Positions 53,212-62,600 of a stretch of 64,000 nucleotides of DNA are shown here, piece after piece (position 1 is the stretch's first letter; the number at the start of each line of letters is the position of its first letter). Where the stretch lies: NCBI GenBank assembly GCA_024235175.1, contig JACKMX010000002.1, positions 959,501 through 1,023,500 on the forward strand, given 5' to 3'. Origin of the DNA: Chromatiaceae bacterium. Lineage in GTDB: Bacteria > Pseudomonadota > Gammaproteobacteria > Chromatiales > Chromatiaceae. Under the pieces are notes generated by a model. It searched no databases. It saw only the letters and a list, made by a program, of their open reading frames with translations, and had not been told where the DNA came from. A program made the translations under genes and the position numbers.

Positions 53212-54744
53212 ATGCTCCCTGTATACTTAGTCGAGTCATTGAATCGCCGGCTGAACATGGCGTTGATCAAGCAACTATTGCGGGGTTTGGGAGTCACCGT
53301 ACTTGCTGCGCTCGCAGGTGCTGTGATCATTACGCCCTCACTCCTGATCAGCAGCCCCGTGGATGTGAAGTTTTTTTCCGCTCTTCCGATCCTTTTTCTG
53401 CTCTATCTGATCTGTTTACTCCTGCTCGGCTGGCCGACTTTCTCCGTATTGCGCTTCCTGGGACAATTGACGTTGATGAATGGCGCCATCGCCGGCGCGA
53501 TCCTGGTCGGCTTGGGCAATCTGCTGGTTTCCCGGGTCATGACTGAGATGTGGGAAGAGCAGGTCTTCTGGGCCGGAATCGGTATGGTCTCCGGTGCGGT
53601 GGCCGGCTGGATTCTGCGCAAATGGGGAGTAAGCGATGACCTCCACCGGGCACAGGCCTTGGACAAGCGTTCGGGTTATGCAAACGAGCGTATTTCGTAC
53701 ACCGCATTTTTCAGTTATTCCCGAGCCGATGATGTGATCGCAAACTGGCTCTGGAAGACACTGGACAAGTACAGAACTCCGTCTGGGTTGAGCGACCCTC
53801 AAGGTAAGCCGCTGGGGCAAAAAAAGCTTCACCCGATTTTCCGGGACCGGTTTGATTTGAGTGCCGGTGGAAAGGTCTCGGAACGCCTTGGCGACGCATT
53901 GTCACGCAGCCGCCATCTCGTCGTGCTATGCACGCCCAGTGCAGCGTCGAGCCTCTGGGTTGAGCACGAAGTAACGACGTTTATGGAGCAGGGCAAAGCG
54001 CACATGATCCTTCCGGTCATTGGCGCAGGCATTCCCAACAGCGGCAACCCGAAAACCGAGTGCTTTCCTCCTTCGCTGCGAAATCAAAATCTGCTTGCGG
54101 CGGACTTAAGAGAGGGGAATGCAGGCGCGTCCTCAGATGGGCGTCGTCTGGGGGCGCTGAAGCTCATCGCCGCTCTGCTCGGCGTTGAGTTTGATCGACT
54201 CGTTGGCCGGGAAAACGTCCGCGCGCGCCGCAGGGCAGCGCTGTTTGCCGGCGCAACTGCCCTGATGTCAGCGGCTGCATTGCTCGCCGTTTTCATGGCG
54301 TTCACCGCAATTGGCGCGTTTAGGTGGAGTTCCGATAATCTCCGAAGCGTTCTCGAAAACGAACTGCAGTACATGGTCAGCCTCTATCGAATCGAGGGAG
54401 CTGAGCAACTCACCGCATTCATCAATACCCGGCAGACATTGAGGTCAGCCACCCCTGTGTGTCGTTTCTTATTGGACGAAAAGGATGGAATTATTGCCGG
54501 TGAAACGCCTGGAACCCTGAAGGCGATTCAGAAAATACCGGGGATATCACCTGACGAAGCCGCCAAAGATAACGCGAGAATAACGGTTGAGGTTCCTGGC
54601 CAATATTACGACAGCAGCCCTTTCAACGTTCAGCTTGACGGCTATGTCAGTCGCGTATCGCCTGTACATCGCGTAGGGACGGTGTCTTGCGATCAACGTC
54701 GACCGTTCTTTTACGGGGTTTATCGCCGCTTTGTCGGCGACTGA
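53212..54744 (+). CDS. Multi-pass membrane TIR protein with C-terminal sensor-like domain
   Basis: 510 residues from ATG 53212 (strong site GGGGAAGGAAG). Four hydrophobic helices at about 25-45, 55-75, 90-108 and 118-136 precede a cytoplasmic TIR domain (161-330): ISYTAFFSYSRADDVIANWL, HPIFRDRFDLSAGG (box 2), and SSLWVEHEVTTFMEQ with the catalytic-position glutamate at about 253. A fifth helix (342-368, ALFAGATALMSAAALLAVFM) leads to a C-terminal domain (370-510) with a histidine-kinase-like periplasmic sensor opening (ELQYMVSLYRIEGAEQLTAF ... FLLDEKDGIIAGETPG). This places NAD-consuming TIR between membrane modules and an external sensor, unlike usual soluble TIR effectors. Confidence 0.85.
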   Translation: MLPVYLVESLNRRLNMALIKQLLRGLGVTVLAALAGAVIITPSLLISSPVDVKFFSALPILFLLYLICLLLLGWPTFSVLRFLGQLTLMNGAIAGAILVGLGNLLVSRVMTEMWEEQVFWAGIGMVSGAVAGWILRKWGVSDDLHRAQALDKRSGYANERISYTAFFSYSRADDVIANWLWKTLDKYRTPSGLSDPQGKPLGQKKLHPIFRDRFDLSAGGKVSERLGDALSRSRHLVVLCTPSAASSLWVEHEVTTFMEQGKAHMILPVIGAGIPNSGNPKTECFPPSLRNQNLLAADLREGNAGASSDGRRLGALKLIAALLGVEFDRLVGRENVRARRRAALFAGATALMSAAALLAVFMAFTAIGAFRWSSDNLRSVLENELQYMVSLYRIEGAEQLTAFINTRQTLRSATPVCRFLLDEKDGIIAGETPGTLKAIQKIPGISPDEAAKDNARITVEVPGQYYDSSPFNVQLDGYVSRVSPVHRVGTVSCDQRRPFFYGVYRRFVGD

Positions 54745-54773
54745 AGGAAAAGGCGCCATATATGGTTCGCTCC

Positions 54774-55259
54774 CTAAGCGGCCATACGCCACTGTTGAAG
54801 GCCGGTGCTGATCAAGGTGACTCCGAGGACGACCCCGAGCAATAGAGCGGAGCCTGTGCCTCCCATTATGATCAGGAGCGCACCGAGCAGGATGCTCGAC
54901 CAAATTTCGATTCTGCGAAGCATGGGCGGATTAACCACCGCTGAGTCGCGCAGTGCCTTCAGGCCGGTGATGCCGCTGAGGAGAAGCCCACCTCCAAGAA
55001 TGACGGCCACCAACCATAAAGCCAGTCCGGGCCAGATCAGTATAACCACGCCGGCAATGATTCGTACCCAAGGGGCGAAAACGCTGACGGGAACCCCTTC
55101 CCGGCGGGCCATATTGACATAGAGCAGCGCCAGGATGCCACTGGCCAGCATCACGCCACCGAGCATCATCACCGCAAAAGTACCGAAAAAATAAGGCAGG
55201 ATAATCGCTGCCACACCCAGAATGATGCTAGTGACAGCGCTGAATTTGGTGGAACTCAC
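54774..55259 (-). CDS. HdeD/DUF308 family membrane protein
   Basis: 161 residues, six hydrophobic helices in HdeD-like pairs (SIILGVAAIILPYFFGTFAV; WVRIIAGVVILIWPGLALWL; ILLGALLIIMGGTGSALLLG). Starts at GTG 55259 behind AGAGGAGTTGACCT. HdeD proteins are linked to acid or stress resistance in enterobacteria; a role here is not shown. Ends 29 bp from the convergent TIR protein gene and is 17 bp downstream of the ABC ATPase gene, so possibly the last gene of that operon. Confidence 0.8.
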   Translation of the reverse strand: MSSTKFSAVTSIILGVAAIILPYFFGTFAVMMLGGVMLASGILALLYVNMARREGVPVSVFAPWVRIIAGVVILIWPGLALWLVAVILGGGLLLSGITGLKALRDSAVVNPPMLRRIEIWSSILLGALLIIMGGTGSALLLGVVLGVTLISTGLQQWRMAA

Positions 55260-55276
55260 AGGTCAACTCCTCTTTT

Positions 55277-56071
55277 TCAGTCCAGCAGCAGTTTGTCGTC
55301 ATCCAACGCCTGGCCGCGCACTTGTTCGAACAGGTGCAGCAGGTCTTCCACCCGCATACGGCTGCGCTCATCGCCCGCGACGTCGAGTACGATGCGGCCT
55401 TCATGCAGCATCACCGTGCGGTCGCCGTGGCCGAGTGCCTGGCGCATCGAATGGGTCACCATCATCGTGGTCAGAGAAAGCCTGCGTATGATGCGGTCGG
55501 TCAATGCCATGACAAAGGCGGCAGTCTTGGGATCGAGCGCGGCGGTATGCTCGTCGAGCAGCAGGATTTTCATCGGATTGATGGTCGCCATGACCAGACT
55601 GACCGCCTGCCGTTGTCCACCGGAGAGCAGTCCCATCCTGTCATTCAACCGCTTGTCGAGCCCCAGTCCGAGCTGCGCAATCCTCCGCCGGAACTCCTCC
55701 TGCCGCTCCCTGTTGACCGCCTGGCTCAGGCCGCGCCGCTGCCCCCTGGAGCTGGCCAACGCCAGGTTCTCCTGCAGCGTCAGGTTCTCGCAACTGCCGG
55801 CCATCGGATCCTGGAAGACGCGCGCCACCAGCGCCGAACGTCGGGCGGTAGACCAACCGGTAACGTCGCTCTCTTCGATCAGTACCCGGCCGGAGTCGCT
55901 GCGCGTCTCTCCGGCGATCAGATTCAAAAGCGTTGACTTGCCGGCGCCGTTGCTGCCGATCACGGTAACGAACTCACCGGCGGGGATGGTCAGCTGCAGG
56001 TCGCGCAGCGCTTTGGTTTCGATGGCGCTGCCGGCATTGAAGGTGACACATATTTCTTCCACCCGGATCAT
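55277..56071 (-). CDS. ABC transporter ATP-binding protein (TrpZ-like)
   Basis: 264 residues. Walker A IGSNGAGKSTLLNLIAG, a Q-loop at VARVFQDPMAGSC, signature LLSGGQRQAVSLVMATI, Walker B ILLLDEHTAALDPK, H-loop MVTHSMRQAL. ATG 56071 overlaps the permease stop by 4 bp. The FQDPMAGS Q-loop and LLDEHTAALDP Walker B are typical of ATPases that pair with TrpX/TrpY-like components. All residues for ATP hydrolysis are present. Confidence 0.92.
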   Translation of the reverse strand: MIRVEEICVTFNAGSAIETKALRDLQLTIPAGEFVTVIGSNGAGKSTLLNLIAGETRSDSGRVLIEESDVTGWSTARRSALVARVFQDPMAGSCENLTLQENLALASSRGQRRGLSQAVNRERQEEFRRRIAQLGLGLDKRLNDRMGLLSGGQRQAVSLVMATINPMKILLLDEHTAALDPKTAAFVMALTDRIIRRLSLTTMMVTHSMRQALGHGDRTVMLHEGRIVLDVAGDERSRMRVEDLLHLFEQVRGQALDDDKLLLD

Positions 56072-56961
56072 CGGCGCCTCCGCCTGCCGTGCCAGCGGCG
56101 CCGCAGGCCGGGCAGCGACATGGCGATGACGACCAGTACCGCCGTGATCAGCTTCAGATCCTGTGCCTGCAGTCCAAGAAATTCTGCGTTGAGCGCAAAG
56201 GCGACCGCCAGCCGGTAGAGGATGGAACCGATCACACAGCCGATGGTTGCGAGCAGGATGGTTCGGGTTGAGAGCACAGCTTCGCCCAGGATGACTGCGG
56301 CCAGCCCGACCACGATCACACCGACTCCCATGGTGATGTCGGCACCGCCCTGGATCTGTGCGAACAGCGCGCCCGTCAGTCCCACCAGGCTGTTGGAGAG
56401 TGCGATGCCCAGCATCTTCATGCGGCCGGTCTCGATCCCCTGCGAGGCCGCCATACGCGGATTGGCGCCGGTGGCACGCATGCCGAGACCGATCTCCGAG
56501 GTGAGGAAGCGGGTTACCAGCCAAACCGCCAGCACCAGCAGTAGCAGCAGGCAGACCGGCGTCAGCCAGTAGAATGGCAGCCCCAGCCCTTCGAACGGTG
56601 TGAACACTGTTGCCTCGCCCAGCAGCGCCTGATTGGGTTTTCCCATTACCCGCAGGTTGATCGTGTAGAGCGAAATCATCGTCAGGATGCTGGCCAGCAG
56701 GTGCAGTATCCCCAGCCACACGTTGAGCAGTGCGGTAACCAGCCCGGCCAATGCGCCTGCAGCCATAGCCGCCAGTGTCGCCAGGTAGGGATCGGCACCG
56801 GAGACGATCAGCGTGGCGGCGGTCGCCGCACCCAACGGCAGACTGCCGTCGACTGTGAGATCGGGAAAATCGAGAATGCGGAAGCTGATGAAGACGCCAA
56901 GCGCAACCAGACCAAACAGCAATCCCGCCTCGATGGCACCGAGAAAAGCGATCAGGCTCAA
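56068..56961 (-). CDS. ABC transporter permease (TrpY-like, BPD_transp_2)
   Basis: 297 residues, eight to nine helices: FLGAIEAGLLFGLVALGVFI, FPDLTVDGSLPLGAATAATL and GLGMRATGANPRMAASQGIE, the last being the conserved cytoplasmic loop of the branched-chain/TrpY permease type. TTG start at 56961 behind GGGGAACAGGG. Follows the binding-protein gene by 31 bp. Homologous systems import aromatic amino acids or similar ligands; the substrate is not determined. Confidence 0.9.
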   Translation of the reverse strand: MSLIAFLGAIEAGLLFGLVALGVFISFRILDFPDLTVDGSLPLGAATAATLIVSGADPYLATLAAMAAGALAGLVTALLNVWLGILHLLASILTMISLYTINLRVMGKPNQALLGEATVFTPFEGLGLPFYWLTPVCLLLLLVLAVWLVTRFLTSEIGLGMRATGANPRMAASQGIETGRMKMLGIALSNSLVGLTGALFAQIQGGADITMGVGVIVVGLAAVILGEAVLSTRTILLATIGCVIGSILYRLAVAFALNAEFLGLQAQDLKLITAVLVVIAMSLPGLRRRWHGRRRRR

Positions 56962-56992
56962 CCCTGTTCCCCGCTGTGCCGACGTGTGCGGA

Positions 56993-57970
56993 TCATTCGA
57001 TTATTCTGGTGGCGCGCCCGAGCAGCTTCGGGCTCAGTTTTACACCCATGCTAAGCGCGCTTCCGGGATTCAGATAGAGATGTGTTTGCTCCACACCCTG
57101 CACCGCGATGTCACCGGGATTTTCACCATTGATCACGCGCAGAACAATGGCTCCGGTCTGGCGTCCGACATCGTAATAGTCGAAACCGACCGCACCGATG
57201 GCGCCGCGCGAGACGGTATCGGTGTCGCCGGCGATGACCGGTATCCCGGCCTCCCGGCCCACCTTCAGCACCGATTCGAACGCGGAAATCACCGTGTTGT
57301 CGGTGGTGACATAGATGGCATCGACTTTGCCAACCAGCGAACGGGTAGCCATCAACACGTCGCCTGTGGTTGGTGCAGAGGCGGTGACGATCTGCAGACC
57401 CAGGGTTGGCGCCATCACTTCTATCCGCTTGACCAGCACCGCCGCATTGGCCTCGCCCGGATTGTAGGGGATGCCAATGATGCGGGCGTTGGGGACGATT
57501 TCACGGATCAGCGCCATGTGCCGCTCCAGCGGCAGCAGGTCGGAGACGCCGGTAATGTTGCCACCCGGCTTCTCCAGATTGGAGACCAGCCTGGCATCGA
57601 TCGGATCGGTCACGGCCGAGAAGATCACCGGCAGCGCGCCGCGTGCGGCGGCGGCAACCGACTGCGCCGAAGGGGTGGCGATTGCGACAATCACATCCGG
57701 TGCGTCGCCGACAAACTTGCGCGCAATCTGGCCTGCGATACTGGTGTCTCCCTGCGCGCTCTGGAACTCCCAATCGAGATTGTCGCCGGGCAGGTAGCCG
57801 TGTTGCCGCAGTTCATCCAGAATGCCCTGGCGCACAGCGTCCAGCGCCGGATGTTCGACGATAGCGGTGATGCGCACCGACTTCTCTGCGGCTTTCACCG
57901 GCAGATGAGTGGTGCAAGCCAACAGTGCTGCGGTAATCAGCAGTCGCCGCAGTGAGTTCTGGATAGACAT
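56993..57970 (-). CDS. ABC_sub_bind (TrpX-like) periplasmic binding protein
   Basis: 325 residues with a signal peptide (LLITAALLACTTHLPVKAAE; the cysteine does not form a clean lipobox). ITAIVEHPALDAVRQGILDE, PDVIVAIATPSAQSVAAAA, LPVIFSAVTDPIDARLVSNL and NPGSALSMGVKLSPKLLGRA match the TrpX-type family. First gene of a three- or four-gene minus-strand operon. ATG 57970. It is distantly related to the product of 43009-43977. Confidence 0.9.
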   Translation of the reverse strand: MSIQNSLRRLLITAALLACTTHLPVKAAEKSVRITAIVEHPALDAVRQGILDELRQHGYLPGDNLDWEFQSAQGDTSIAGQIARKFVGDAPDVIVAIATPSAQSVAAAARGALPVIFSAVTDPIDARLVSNLEKPGGNITGVSDLLPLERHMALIREIVPNARIIGIPYNPGEANAAVLVKRIEVMAPTLGLQIVTASAPTTGDVLMATRSLVGKVDAIYVTTDNTVISAFESVLKVGREAGIPVIAGDTDTVSRGAIGAVGFDYYDVGRQTGAIVLRVINGENPGDIAVQGVEQTHLYLNPGSALSMGVKLSPKLLGRATRIIE

Positions 57971-58081
57971 CGGTGTCTCCGAATGTTTTGGTATCAGAGT
58001 AGAATAAATAATTTTAAGGGTCAGTGTAACAACTCCGAAACCAGGGGCCGCCCGTCGTAATCAGGAGCAGAAGTGATAAAT

Positions 58082-58104
58082 GAGCCGTTTACGAGGTACG
58101 GTTC
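58082..58104 (+). other. Hairpin resembling a shortened group II intron domain V
   Basis: GAGCCGT (58082-58088) pairs with ACGGTTC (58098-58104) around a 9-nt loop, resembling the ends of the group II intron domain V stem but about 11 nt shorter, and without the usual GAAA loop or an adjacent reverse transcriptase. A GCAGAGACC/GGTCTGC pairing follows at about 58128-58149. It may be an intron remnant or just a structured RNA. Confidence 0.2.
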
Positions 58105-58162
58105 GGTAGATGAACCGCGGTGTTCAGGCAGAGACCTGAGAGGGTCTGCGAAAGGAAAAGGG

Positions 58163-58226
58163 AAGGAAAAGCGGACGCATTTATTTTTCGAAATCAACGA
58201 AAAAATAAATGCGTCCGCTTTTCCTT
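58163..58226. repeat. Long near-perfect palindrome (hairpin element/terminator)
   Basis: Left arm AAGGAAAAGCGGACGCATTT (58163-58182, continuing to 58190) and right arm ending AAATGCGTCCGCTTTTCCTT (58207-58226, beginning at 58198) are complementary over about 28 bp with one unpaired base and a 7-nt loop. The right arm overlaps the stop codon of the dioxygenase-like gene. It can act as a terminator for that gene, but its length and GCGGACGC core resemble mobile REP-type hairpins. Confidence 0.75.
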
Positions 58227-58863
58227 ACGCCGGGGAGACTCCCAGCACCAGGTCCCAGTTTGCGGCATACTGGGCGCCTGAGCCTGACACCGGCCTGAAC
58301 TCGGCGGTAACCAGTCCGCGCTGCTCGACCGGTATCCGGCGATAAAGCCAGTCACTCTCATTGCGCTCTTCACCGGCAACGTACAACTGACTCACAAACG
58401 GTCTCTGACCGTCGGGGAATGCTGCTACATGGATGTGCGGCGTCCTGCCGGGATAGTGTACAGGGTGGATGGTGCGGAATCGGTAACGCCCCTGGTCGTC
58501 GCTGTAGGTGTGGCCGTGGCCCTGGAAACCCTCGTCCGGCGGATTGGGACGGGAATCCTCCGGATGATGATAACGGCCGTTTGCATCGCACTGCCAGATT
58601 TCGATGCGCATCCCGGTTAGAGCACTGCCGTCGCTGGCGAGGATACGGCCGCTCAGATCGGTGATTTTTCCCAGTGCCGGCCGGGTGAATCCCTGAACCT
58701 GGGTCAGGTCGTTGTCGTTGTCCAGCGACAGCTCCAACGGGTAGAACGGCCCCGCGGTCTGTCTGGGCGTGCGCGGCAAAGCGGCTGCCACGGCAGGCAA
58801 AGCGGGGAGCAATAGCATCCCCATCGTGTTCAGCATGAACTCTCTGCGCGTCAGCTCCGGCAT
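58225..58863 (-). CDS. Exported intradiol ring-cleavage dioxygenase-like protein
   Basis: 212 residues from ATG 58863 (GGGAGAAGAGT upstream). N-terminal export signal with RREFMLNTMGMLLLPALPAV (single RR pair; Tat-like but without full motif). The dioxygenase fold is shown by QTAGPFYPLE, SGRILASDGSALTGMRIEIW, GRYRFRTIHPVHYPGRTPHI followed by HV; iron ligands Tyr (GRYHHPED), Tyr (HYPG), His and His (HIH) appear present. Family members open catechol-type rings; many exported ones have no proven substrate. Ends inside a long hairpin. Confidence 0.82.
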   Translation of the reverse strand: MPELTRREFMLNTMGMLLLPALPAVAAALPRTPRQTAGPFYPLELSLDNDNDLTQVQGFTRPALGKITDLSGRILASDGSALTGMRIEIWQCDANGRYHHPEDSRPNPPDEGFQGHGHTYSDDQGRYRFRTIHPVHYPGRTPHIHVAAFPDGQRPFVSQLYVAGEERNESDWLYRRIPVEQRGLVTAEFRPVSGSGAQYAANWDLVLGVSPA

Positions 58864-59262
58864 ACTCTTCTCCCGATGGTAATATCTTCTATCTGACACC
58901 CGAATATTTGAGCGGGTTCCATCCGCGGCGCCTGTACTACCGGGTCGGTGTTGGAGAGCAGGTCGGTTCGGAGCAGCTGCTCCGGACCCGATTATCCTTT
59001 GCTACGCTTCAAATCATACAACCGGAGATCAGCCAGCAGAGTGAACAGAGACGCGCAAGCGATAACGGCCGCGCAGCAATTATCGCCAGTGCGTAAAAAT
59101 TGCTGGCCACACCGTCGGAGCGCTGGGTGCGGTTGTCGGCAAGCCTTGGCGATTGGGCCGGAAAGTGATTGATCAATCCGATTGGTAACGCACGATGCGG
59201 TCGTTATCATTATCCGGAAACCAGATTTCCCTGATTCAACCAGCTTTTGGAGATTGACGAAC
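58864..59262. other. 399-bp divergent intergenic region with perfect palindrome
   Basis: Between the leftward dioxygenase-like gene and the rightward tautomerase gene. CGGAGCAGCTGCTCCG (58969-58984) is a perfect 16-bp palindrome, extendable by GG/CC pairs, and could be an operator. An ORF at 59182 that extends the tautomerase upstream is rejected in favour of ATG 59263. No gene seen. Confidence 0.4.
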
Positions 59263-59607
59263 ATGCCTACCCTGATCATCCAGACCAATGTCGAAATAAC
59301 TGCGGATCGACGCCGGAAGATACTGGGGGATGCCTCCTCCACAGTCGCCGGAATGCTCGGCAAGCCGGAAGGTTATGTCATGGTTATCCTGAATCCCAAT
59401 ACGGATATGCTGTTCGCGGGAACAGATTCGCCGCTCGCTTTTCTGGAGCTCAAGAGCCTGGGTCTGCCGGAGGAGCGGACCTCAGAATTCTCGGCGACCT
59501 TGTGCGGGTTTATGAATACCCACTTCGGGATTCCACCGGAGCGCATATACATCGAGTTTGCATCGCCGCCACGCCACATGTTCGGGTGGAACAGTGGGAC
59601 CTTTTAG
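59263..59607 (+). CDS. MIF/phenylpyruvate tautomerase-like protein
   Basis: 114 residues from ATG 59263 (TTTTGGAGATTGACGAAC). After Met removal, Pro2 is the N-terminal catalytic base of the MIF family (MPTLIIQTNVEIT). KPEGYVMVILNPNTDMLFAG, the central strand, and FGIPPERIYIEFASPPRHMF then GWN, the C-terminal stretch, are classic. MIF-type tautomerases form homotrimers that tautomerise phenylpyruvate-like substrates; in host-associated bacteria MIF mimicry has been suggested. The substrate is unknown. Confidence 0.88.
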   Translation: MPTLIIQTNVEITADRRRKILGDASSTVAGMLGKPEGYVMVILNPNTDMLFAGTDSPLAFLELKSLGLPEERTSEFSATLCGFMNTHFGIPPERIYIEFASPPRHMFGWNSGTF

Positions 59608-59647
59608 CGCAGATACGGCAATAGTTTCTCTGCTATTCAACAATCAG

Positions 59648-62600
59648 TCAGGAGGAGGTCCTGGTAAGCGCCGCTTCCTCGATCTGCTCCCATATCCCGG
59701 CTGGAGACTCTTGCCGCTGCTGTTCACCGGGCTCCGGCTTATCCCCGGCCAGCAGCAGCCTGATCCGATCGGCCAGCGGCTGCCACTCTCCGGCAGCCAG
59801 ATCCTCCCGGGCGCGTCCGCCCACCGGCAACTGCAATACCCGATGGTCCGACCCTTTAAACTCAGCTCCGTAATAGCTGTCGAGTACGATCAGCAGGTGA
59901 ACACCCTGCTTTTCCATGCGCGGCAGCAGGAGAGAGAGTTGATACCGCACTTTTTCTGACTCATACAGCGTCCTGCTCACCAGAACAACCGCCACAGCCG
60001 CGGTTTTGAACCAGCGCCCGCTCTCCTTTGCGCCGAGCCGGTCACTCCCGAGAAACCTGAGTTTGATTGCACCTTCGTTCTCCAGCGGCGTCAGCGCCGC
60101 GGCGCACCGATCGACCATGTGGGAATCGGCGGGGTCAGGCGCATGGATCACCAACAGCTCCGGGGGAGGTGCACTTCTGTCGGGTAGCGGCAGCCAGACC
60201 GCGTCGGACTGGTTGTTGCACAATCTGTCGACCACTATTCTGACCACGTCCGCCTGCCAAAAGTAAGAGAAGTGATGGATATGGCTGCCTTCGAAATGGA
60301 CAATCTTTGCTGCATTCCGGCGCGCCACTCCACCCAGCATCGATGCGGTGGGCACAACCAGATCGTTGTCAGTCTTCAGCATCCAGCCGGAAAATTTTGC
60401 GGTCAGCCTGCCTTTCAGGGAGTCTGCACGGAAGGTGCCGGAGACTATCGACAGATCCCCATCCAACAGGACATCCGGCCGGTTGAGCATGGCGATCAAT
60501 GGGGAGCCCGGATCGATTGCACGCAGTCCCGGAATCTGCACCGGATCGGCAATTGCCTCGAACAGTTTCAGCGTAACGTTGTTGATCGCACCGCCGATGA
60601 TCCGCAATACGTTCGCGACACCGCCGAACAGCTGTTTCGAGCGCATCGGAAAACTGGTGCCGCGCAGCGGACAGGCGACTCTGACGAATCGCTCTATCGT
60701 CCATCGGCGCTGTGCCAGCAGGTCGCCCAACTGCCGCAGCTGCTGCTGCTCTTCATCGGGAAAACCTTTTAAGTCGACAATATCGATCGGTGGGCCGTCC
60801 ACACGCTGCACGCGGCACAGGAGCTCCGCCATCAGCCCGCCGCTGGAGATGCTGAGCAGATAAATCCGCGCCTTTTGCGGCAACGCCCGCGCCAGCTGCA
60901 GTGCATTCTCAATGGGGGATCTGGAGAGTCCCCAATGCTCGAAGCAGAAGATGCGCCCGGCGAAAAAAGAGCTGATCTCCCGCCATTCCCGCTGAAAACG
61001 GTCAGGCCAGAGGTCGGAAAACTGTGTCTCGGTGTTTGATGCCATTGCATGGATCAGCAGCAGTATCGGCGCATCCCCGGAGAAATCATCCGGCGTCACC
61101 GGCAGCAGTTCGAACCCTGTTGTCCTATGCAGACGGTAGAGCCCCGGCTCGGGCACCTGGCGCGCCTCCAGCAACCTGATCGTCCGCACGCCGTAGGGAT
61201 CGGCGGTTGGACGCTCGGTCTGTGCAACCGCGGAGGATGTATCGCCGGCCTCTCCGAGCCGGTAGTCACCTCCGCCATAGAGCTGAAAGGCTGCCCAGTC
61301 GATCAGTTTCGGATGCTTATGCAGACTCTCAGAGCGCGCGATCAGCACCGCCTCGGCGGCCGTACTGCCGGCCAGCAGCGCCCGGTAGAAGTTACTGAGA
61401 AAATCCGCCGATGATCTCTCCTCTATCATCCAGTCGTTAACCAGCACCACGGCAACGCCTGCCTGTGTCAGGCCGTATCCCCACTCGTCCGCGAAGCCCT
61501 GTCCGGGCGCACGCCAGGCGTGAATCACCACAACTTCCGGCAGCACTCGCAGCTGTAAAAAAACCGACAGATCCAGAGAGTGCGTCTCATCTACCAGCAG
61601 CCGGCGGCGGAGGGAGGGGTCCCCGCTCTCCATGCCCTGCTGCTGTCTCTGTGCGGCATGCGCCTCCCCCCGATGCTCGCACAGATGGAGCAGCCGCCAG
61701 GGCTGATCGAATAACCGTTCAAAAAAATCCTTTGCACTCCCCTCAGCGAAGCGTTCCACCTCGAAACCGGCCCCGGCAAGCTGCTCGCTGATTTTTTCCT
61801 CCGGGCCGCGCGTTTCATCGCCAAAGCGGGCGATAAGAGCCCGCTTTGAATTCGCTTCCGCATTTGCGGAGGGCCGCCCGCTGTATCCTTCCGGGACCAC
61901 CCGTACCATCCGCCTGGCCAGTTCCGCTTTGAACAGCAGCCACTCCCAGGGCAGTCTTTGCGCCTCCCGGTCGGGCTTCAATCTGAGATCGGCCGACCTG
62001 GGTACCTCGGCCGGAAGTTCCTCGTGCAAGCGCATCAGCCTGTCGAAGTAGTCGAACTCCTCGTAATCGGGCGGCCAACGGCCGGAGAAGAGCAGATCGA
62101 CCGCGTGCGGAGGGTGCGGGTACTCAATGCGCCGTTGTGCGATCTCCGACCCCTGCCGGAACCAGACAAACTCGAACATCCGATCCGAGCGATTGACCTC
62201 TATCGACAAGTCGATCCAGTCGGCGTCGCCCCCCGCCCATTGACCGAACTCCGGCACCCTGAACGCCTCGCCAAGCGCGTTGCGCAGCACCACCGACGCG
62301 CTGCCCACCACCGACTCCACGCTGCCGCCGACAGGTATAGAGAGGCGCTTGCGCTGCACCACGCCGTCCTCCTCCCATTGCAGATCGACCAGGCGGGGCT
62401 CGGTATCGGGCAGCGGCATCAGATGGGGCGCCTGCGGCGACAGCGTACCCAGCTGCAGCAGTGAACCGCGCCGGGCCACGCCGATATGCACCAGCGGCAG
62501 CTCACCCAGCAGCTGGGTCATGTCGCGTACTCCACCAGGCGCGCCGCTGCCGGCAGCCCCGGCCTCGTCGGCGCGCGCCGCGATCCTGCGCAACGCCTGC

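Noticed and set aside
59182..59262. Upstream start for the tautomerase
   Set aside because: Would remove the N-terminal proline from position 2, which the family needs; ATG 59263 has a GGAG site.
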